DNA of 64,000 nt, taken from Nocardioides aromaticivorans (GTDB taxonomy: Bacteria; Actinomycetota; Actinomycetes; Propionibacteriales; Nocardioidaceae). This document shows, in pieces, positions 59,570 through 64,000 of this stretch. Below the pieces are notes generated by a model. It was not told where the DNA came from and ran no database searches. It saw nothing but the letters and a program-made list of their open reading frames with translations. Numbering within the stretch: position 1 is the first letter of the stretch; every line of letters begins with the position of its first letter. Location: assembly GCF_013408525.1 (NCBI RefSeq), contig NZ_JACBZM010000001.1:4599001-4663000 (forward strand), in the 5' to 3' direction. A program made the translations under genes and the position numbers.

Positions 59570-61244
59570 CGGGCAGGCGGTAGGCACCCGGGGCGGATTC
59601 CGGCACCACGGGCCGCAGCGGCGCGACCGGCTGGACGCGCTCGTAGGCACCACCGAGGGCTGGACGGGGGTCGGCATCGCCGCGGTTCGGCCACATCGCG
59701 ACCGCGCGCTCGGCCATCGCCGTGATGGTGAGCGACGGGTTCACGCCGAGGTTGGCAGCCACGGCCGACCCGTCGATGACGTGGAGGCCGTCGTACCCGT
59801 GCAGGCGGTGGTAGGGGTCGATCACCCCGTCGGTGGGCGACTCCCCGATCGGGCAGCCGCCGATCAGGTGGCCCGTCGCCGGGATGTTCACGAGGTCCGC
59901 CCAGGTGCCGCCGGGGATGCCGTCGACCTCTTCGCCGACGCGCCGGGCGACCTCGTGGCCCTGCGGGATCCAGACCGGGTTGGCCTCGCCGGTGCCCTGG
60001 CGGGTGGTGAGGGTCCGGCCCCACGGCCGCCTGCGGAGGTACGTCGTCAGGGAGTTGTCGAGGCTCTGCATGACCAGCAGCACGATGGTCTGCTCGGACC
60101 AGTGGCGCGGGTCGTGCAGGTGCGGCAGGTCGCGCCGCTGGCGCCACATCTCGCGCAGGCCGGCCACCAGCCGGGAGCGCCCGTCCGGCGGCGCGTCGGT
60201 CAGGGTCGCCATCAACAGGCCGAGCAGGTTGCTCCCGCGGCCGTAGCGGACCGGCTCGACGTGGGTGTGGTCGTCGACGTGGATCGACGACGTGATCGCG
60301 ACGCCCTGCGAGTAGTCGACCTCGTCGCCGCGGGCCCGCACACCGAGGATCGCCTCGGAGTTGGTCCGGGTCAGCTCGCCGAGCCGCGGCGAGATCGCGG
60401 GCAGGCTGCCGCCGTCACGGAGCCGGTGCAGCAGGCGCTGCGTGCCCAGCGACGCGGCGCTGAACACGACCTGGTCGGCCGTGAACGTGCGTCGGCCGCG
60501 GCGGACCTTGCCCTCGGTGCGACGCGTCGTGACGTCGTACCCACCTCCGGGGCGGGGCCCGACGTCCGTCACCGTCGTCATCGGGTGCACGACCGCGCCC
60601 GCGCGTTCGGCGAGGTGCAGGTAGTTCTTCACGGTCGTGTTCTTCGCGCCGACGCGACAGCCGGTCATGCAGGCGCCGCAGTCGGTGCAGGTCGTGCGCG
60701 CCGGTCCGGCGCCGCCGAAGAACGGGTCGTCGACCCGCTCCCCCGGTCGCTCGCCGAAGAGCACGCCGACGTCCGTCGGCCCGAACGTGTCGCCCACGCC
60801 GAGGTCGTCGGCGACCGCCTTCAGCACGTGGTCCGACGGCGACATCCGTGGGTACGACGTCACGCCGAGCATGCGCCGCGCCTGGTCGTAGTAGGGCGCG
60901 AGCTCGTCGGCCCAGTCGGTGATCCCGGCCCAGTGCGGGTCGTCGAAGAACGCCCGCGGCGGCTCGTAGAGGGTGTTGGCGTAGACCAGGGAACCGCCGC
61001 CCACCCCCGCCCCGGTGAGCACGAGGACGTCCTTCAGGAGCGTCATCCGGAGCAGCCCGTAGCAGCCGAGCGCCGGGTTGAAGACGTAGTCGCGGACCTT
61101 CCACGACGAGGTCGGCAGCTCGTCGTCGGCGAAGCGGCGGCCGGACTCGAGGACACCGACCCGGTAGCCCTTCTCGGACAGCCGGAGCGCGGTCACGCTG
61201 CCGCCGAAGCCCGAGCCGACGACCAGCACGTCGTAGTGGGTCAT
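59547..61244 (-). CDS. GMC-family oxidoreductase, cholesterol-oxidase-like
   Basis: A 565-aa flavoprotein close to M. tuberculosis ChoD in length and motifs. ATG 61244 (MTHYDVLVVGSGFGGSVTAL) is chosen and overlaps the stop of the monooxygenase gene. FAD site VVGSGFGGSVTALRLSE, the ferredoxin-like insertion TTCTDCGACMTGCRVGAKNT, and the end LHVIDGSAVAANLGVNPSLT. The substrate is probably a sterol or another alcohol; not proven. It is in an operon with the upstream monooxygenase. Confidence 0.88.
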   Translation of the reverse strand: MTHYDVLVVGSGFGGSVTALRLSEKGYRVGVLESGRRFADDELPTSSWKVRDYVFNPALGCYGLLRMTLLKDVLVLTGAGVGGGSLVYANTLYEPPRAFFDDPHWAGITDWADELAPYYDQARRMLGVTSYPRMSPSDHVLKAVADDLGVGDTFGPTDVGVLFGERPGERVDDPFFGGAGPARTTCTDCGACMTGCRVGAKNTTVKNYLHLAERAGAVVHPMTTVTDVGPRPGGGYDVTTRRTEGKVRRGRRTFTADQVVFSAASLGTQRLLHRLRDGGSLPAISPRLGELTRTNSEAILGVRARGDEVDYSQGVAITSSIHVDDHTHVEPVRYGRGSNLLGLLMATLTDAPPDGRSRLVAGLREMWRQRRDLPHLHDPRHWSEQTIVLLVMQSLDNSLTTYLRRRPWGRTLTTRQGTGEANPVWIPQGHEVARRVGEEVDGIPGGTWADLVNIPATGHLIGGCPIGESPTDGVIDPYHRLHGYDGLHVIDGSAVAANLGVNPSLTITAMAERAVAMWPNRGDADPRPALGGAYERVQPVAPLRPVVPESAPGAYRLPVIRLGSD

Positions 61245-62710
61245 CGCGCCGCCACCGCCACGGTCTCGAAGTCGCTCGGGTCGAACGCGGAGGTCCGCTG
61301 CTGGTACTCCGCGACGGTGCCCGGCCAGTTCGTCGTGATCCGGCCGCCGGGCTCGCGGTACCAGCTCGTGCAGGAGCTCCACACGCTGCTGTCGAGACGA
61401 CGCTGCATCTCCTCGTCGTACGCCGCCGCCCGGTCGGCTCGCACGACCAGCGGCGCGCGGCGCGCGGCGGTCTCGAGGGCCGCCCGGACGACGTACCCGG
61501 CCTGCGCCTCGAGCATCCCGATGATCGAGCTGCCGCCGAGGTTGGTGTTCGGGCCGTAGAGCACGTAGAAGCCGGGGAAGTCGGGCACGGTGATCCCCAG
61601 GTGGGCGCGTGCCCCGCCCTCCCACGCCTCGGCCAGGCGACGTCCGCCGCGGCCGGTGATCTCCATCGGCGCGAGGAACTCGGTGGCGGCGAAGCCGGTG
61701 CCGAGGATGACCACGTCGAGCTCGTGCAGGGTGCCGTCCGCGGTGCGGATCCCGTCCGGCTCGACGTCGGCGACGCCGTCGGTCACGACGTCGACGTGGG
61801 GCTGGGCGAGCGTCGGGTACCAGTCGTTGGAGAACAGCAGCCGCTTGCAGCCCAGCGGGTAGTCCGGCACGAGCTTCGCCCGCAGGTCGGCGTCCTTGAC
61901 GTGCCGGCGCAGGTTGAGCTGCCACGCCTTCTCGAGGACGACGGCGAGCCGGCCGTCCGAGTCGAGGGTCCTGTTGAGCTGCTCGGAGAGGTGGAAGACG
62001 CCGCGGCGGGTGAGGTGGTGCAGTCGCGGGTGGTGGGCGAAGCGGCGCTGCTGGCGGGTGCTGTAGGCGCCGTCCGGCTTCGGGACGACGTACGGCGCCG
62101 AGCGCTGGAACACCGTCAGCGAGGCCACCTCACCAGCGATCGCCGGGACGAACTGGATCGCGCTGGCGCCGGTGCCGATGACGCCGACCCGCTTGCCCGT
62201 GAGGTCGACGTCGTGGTCCCAGGTCGCGGAGTGGAAGATCGGTCCGTCGAAGTCGTCGAGGCCGGGGATGCGCGGCACGGCCGGTCGGGAGAGCTGGCCG
62301 ACCGCGGAGACGAGCACGTCGGAGGTGAGCTCCTCCCCGGTCGCGAGGGTGACGGTCCACCGGGCCGTCGCGTCGTCCCACGCCGCCCCCGTGACCTCGG
62401 CGCCGGTACGGACCAGGTCGCGCAGCCCGCTGCGGGCGGCGTGGTCGCGGATGTAGTCGAGGATCTCCGGCTGGCGGGCGTAGCGGTGCGACCAGTCGGA
62501 CTTGCGGGCGAAGGACCACGAGTAGAGCACCGACGGCACGTCGCAGGCGGCGCCCGGGTAGGTGTTGTCGCGCCACACGCCGCCCACGTCGTCGGAGCGC
62601 TCGAGGAGGGTGATGTCGGTGATGCCGGCCGCGCGCAGGTGGTGGGCGACGGCGAGGCCGCCGAACCCGGCGCCGATCACGATGACACGAGGGGACGTGG
62701 GCTGCTCCAT
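61241..62710 (-). CDS. flavin-containing monooxygenase, Baeyer-Villiger type
   Basis: A 489-aa FAD/NADPH enzyme. GAGFGGLAVAHHLRAAG binds FAD, the fingerprint FxGxxxHxxxW is met by FDGPIFHSATW, and GVIGTGASAIQFVPAIAG binds NADPH. It should insert oxygen into a ketone. With the GMC enzyme downstream it may oxidise an alcohol to a ketone and then to an ester; the order and substrate are inferred. The divergent AraC gene is the likely regulator. Confidence 0.9.
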   Translation of the reverse strand: MEQPTSPRVIVIGAGFGGLAVAHHLRAAGITDITLLERSDDVGGVWRDNTYPGAACDVPSVLYSWSFARKSDWSHRYARQPEILDYIRDHAARSGLRDLVRTGAEVTGAAWDDATARWTVTLATGEELTSDVLVSAVGQLSRPAVPRIPGLDDFDGPIFHSATWDHDVDLTGKRVGVIGTGASAIQFVPAIAGEVASLTVFQRSAPYVVPKPDGAYSTRQQRRFAHHPRLHHLTRRGVFHLSEQLNRTLDSDGRLAVVLEKAWQLNLRRHVKDADLRAKLVPDYPLGCKRLLFSNDWYPTLAQPHVDVVTDGVADVEPDGIRTADGTLHELDVVILGTGFAATEFLAPMEITGRGGRRLAEAWEGGARAHLGITVPDFPGFYVLYGPNTNLGGSSIIGMLEAQAGYVVRAALETAARRAPLVVRADRAAAYDEEMQRRLDSSVWSSCTSWYREPGGRITTNWPGTVAEYQQRTSAFDPSDFETVAVAAR

Positions 62711-62779
62711 GGCAGGACTCTAGGAATCGCCGACGCGGGGATCGAGCGGTCAACGGCCAGAGGATCCATAATTCCGGAC

Positions 62780-63805
62780 ATGTTCGAGCCGCCGGTGACC
62801 CGCTCCTGGGACTTCCCGCGGCAGGTCGCCGGCACCGCGCTGCTCGTGGCGGCTGGCGCCGATGCCGGCGTCGCGCCGTCGGTGCTGCTGGACGGCAGCG
62901 GTCTCGGTCCCCGCGACCTGGCCGACCACCGGCGTGAGGTGACCGCCCAGCAGGAGCTCCGGGTGGTGCGCAACCTGCTCGCCGCGGCGCCCTCGATGAC
63001 GGGGGTCCGCGTCGGCACCCGCTACCACGCCTCGACCTTCGGACCGCTCGGCTTCGCCCTGATGAGCAGCGCGACGCTCGGCGACGCGGCCAACCTGACC
63101 TTCCGCTTCCTCGACCTCAGCTTCACCTTCTGCGTGCCGACGGCCGGCACCGACGGCGACCAGGTCGTGATCGGCGTCGACGACGGCGACCTGCCGGCGG
63201 ACGTGCGGCGGTTCCTCGTGGAGCGCGACCTCACGGCGGTCTGGACCGTGCTGCGCGAGATCGCCGGCGGGGCGCCGCGGCTCACCTCGCTGACCCTGCC
63301 AATCGCACCGGGCGAGTCCGGTGCCCTCCGGTCGGCGTTCGGCACCACTCCGTCGGCCGGGGACGGTCGGGCGGAGCTGCGCCTGGACGCCGCCTGGTTC
63401 GACCTGCCGCTCCCCCAGGCGAACCCCCACGCGTTCGCGATGGCCGAGGCGCTGTGCCGCGAGCTCGTGGCCAGCCGCCGCAGCCGGACCGGTGTGGTGG
63501 AGGAGGTCCGGGTCCTCGTCGCGCAACGGCTCGCCGACGGCGCCCCCATGGGTGCGGTCGCGGCGGTCCTCGGGCTCAGCGAGCGCTCACTCCGGCGGCA
63601 CCTGACCGAGGCCGGGACGTCGTACCGCACCCTGCTGGACGAGGTACGCCGCAGCGCCGCCGAGGAGCTCCTCGCCCGTCCCGGCCTGAGCGTCGACGAC
63701 GTCGCGCGGGAGCTGGGCTACGCGGAGGCGACCAGCTTCGGGGCGGCGTACCGGCGCTGGACGGGTCGCTCGCCGCGCGCCGGACGCACACGACCCGGCC
63801 GGTGA
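62780..63805 (+). CDS. AraC family transcriptional regulator
   Basis: A 341-aa regulator with an N-terminal arabinose-binding-like domain (OruR/ArgR type; ~15-210) and a C-terminal AraC HTH (GAVAAVLGLSERSLRRHLTE, then LSVDDVARELGYAEATSFGA and the AYRRWTGRSPRA end). ATG 62780 follows CATAAT at 62767-62772 by 7 bp, so a leaderless mRNA is likely. It probably controls the divergent monooxygenase-GMC operon. Confidence 0.92.
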   Translation: MFEPPVTRSWDFPRQVAGTALLVAAGADAGVAPSVLLDGSGLGPRDLADHRREVTAQQELRVVRNLLAAAPSMTGVRVGTRYHASTFGPLGFALMSSATLGDAANLTFRFLDLSFTFCVPTAGTDGDQVVIGVDDGDLPADVRRFLVERDLTAVWTVLREIAGGAPRLTSLTLPIAPGESGALRSAFGTTPSAGDGRAELRLDAAWFDLPLPQANPHAFAMAEALCRELVASRRSRTGVVEEVRVLVAQRLADGAPMGAVAAVLGLSERSLRRHLTEAGTSYRTLLDEVRRSAAEELLARPGLSVDDVARELGYAEATSFGAAYRRWTGRSPRAGRTRPGR

Positions 63806-63808
63806 GGG

Positions 63809-64000
63809 TCAGGCGGCGGGGTCGGTGACGTCCGCGACCGTCGCGCCCAGCGCCGACACCAGGTCGGCGGCCTCCACGGTCAGCGCGACGCCGTGCGCCC
63901 CGCCGCCGATCGAGACCCGGCCCGCGACCCGCTCGTCGGCGATGACCGGCAGGGGCGCGAGCGAGCCCAGCGGCGTGATCGTTCCGCGCACGTAGCCGGT
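63809..64000 (-). CDS. YbaK/aminoacyl-tRNA deacylase-domain protein, 3' part
   Basis: The last ~63 residues of a YbaK/ProX-type domain (RGTITPLGSLAPLPVIADER, then the end GATVADVTDPAA). Members hydrolyse mischarged Cys-tRNA(Pro) or related species. The start lies beyond the window. Its stop is 3 bp from the AraC stop. Confidence 0.8.
   Translation of the reverse strand, partial: TGYVRGTITPLGSLAPLPVIADERVAGRVSIGGGAHGVALTVEAADLVSALGATVADVTDPAA

Overview
The window is a gene-dense, very GC-rich piece of an actinobacterial chromosome. The complete Pup-proteasome locus, mycothiol genes (MshC and a mycothiol-type DinB-fold protein), RbpA, PafBC and the polyprenol-phosphate mannosyltransferase/Lnt pair fix the phylum. 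The overall style suggests a Nocardioidaceae-like member of Propionibacteriales; that family call is inference. From memory, the order of the core genes follows Mycobacterium tuberculosis from about Rv2050 (rbpA) to Rv2141c, so this is a conserved backbone with some insertions.

Layout. 1-12.2 kb: end of a serine dehydratase gene, a 41-residue membrane peptide next to a solo IS30 end, a DinB-fold isomerase-family protein, a zinc alcohol dehydrogenase, a MurA-like enzyme with a fused HTH domain, a GDPD and MFS pair, rbpA behind a SigR-type promoter, fxsA, ppm1-lnt, an Lrp regulator and a 5'-3' exonuclease. 12.3-23.2 kb: a complete urea module, urtABCDE-ureABC-ureFGD, followed by a signal-less substrate-binding-fold protein and a divergent marR. 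23.3-32.9 kb (minus strand): pafA-FKBP-pafB-pafC-tatA-tatC-dgk-helY. 32.9-41 kb: a Rieske/FAD oxidoreductase, then prcA-prcB-pup-dop, a DUF1206 membrane protein, and arc. 41-49.6 kb: trmI, an M50 protease, a RecB-like nuclease, a HAD phosphatase, metH with a riboswitch-like leader, and a PAC2 protein. 49.6-58.9 kb: mshC, three small conserved actinobacterial genes, corA, an intact IS30-family element, uppP, an aldo/keto reductase, and an M20 peptidase. 58.9-64 kb: a hypothetical membrane protein, a Baeyer-Villiger-type monooxygenase plus cholesterol-oxidase-like GMC enzyme with a divergent AraC regulator, and the end of a YbaK-domain gene.

The main unexplained signal is a dispersed intergenic palindrome. 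Its arm is TGCGGTTTGG (or shorter), followed by a 2-bp centre (GA or TC) and the complementary arm. It occurs at eight loci (nine copies, one a variant), never inside a gene, and always within about 40 nt of a stop codon. Six of the eight loci lie between convergent genes. At four loci it is paired, about 16 bp away, with a second conserved motif of about 21 bp ending in CTGCAG, forming a composite element of about 62 bp. The IS30 element sits inside one such composite, and a solo IS30 end abuts another palindrome, so the palindrome may also be the transposon's target.

How the genes work together: UrtABCDE imports urea and UreABC with UreFGD hydrolyses it. Pup is made with a C-terminal Glu, ligated by PafA, read by the ARC ATPase and degraded by PrcAB, while Dop removes it. 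PafBC is the DNA-damage regulator pair usually linked to this locus. No rRNA, tRNA or CRISPR array was seen.
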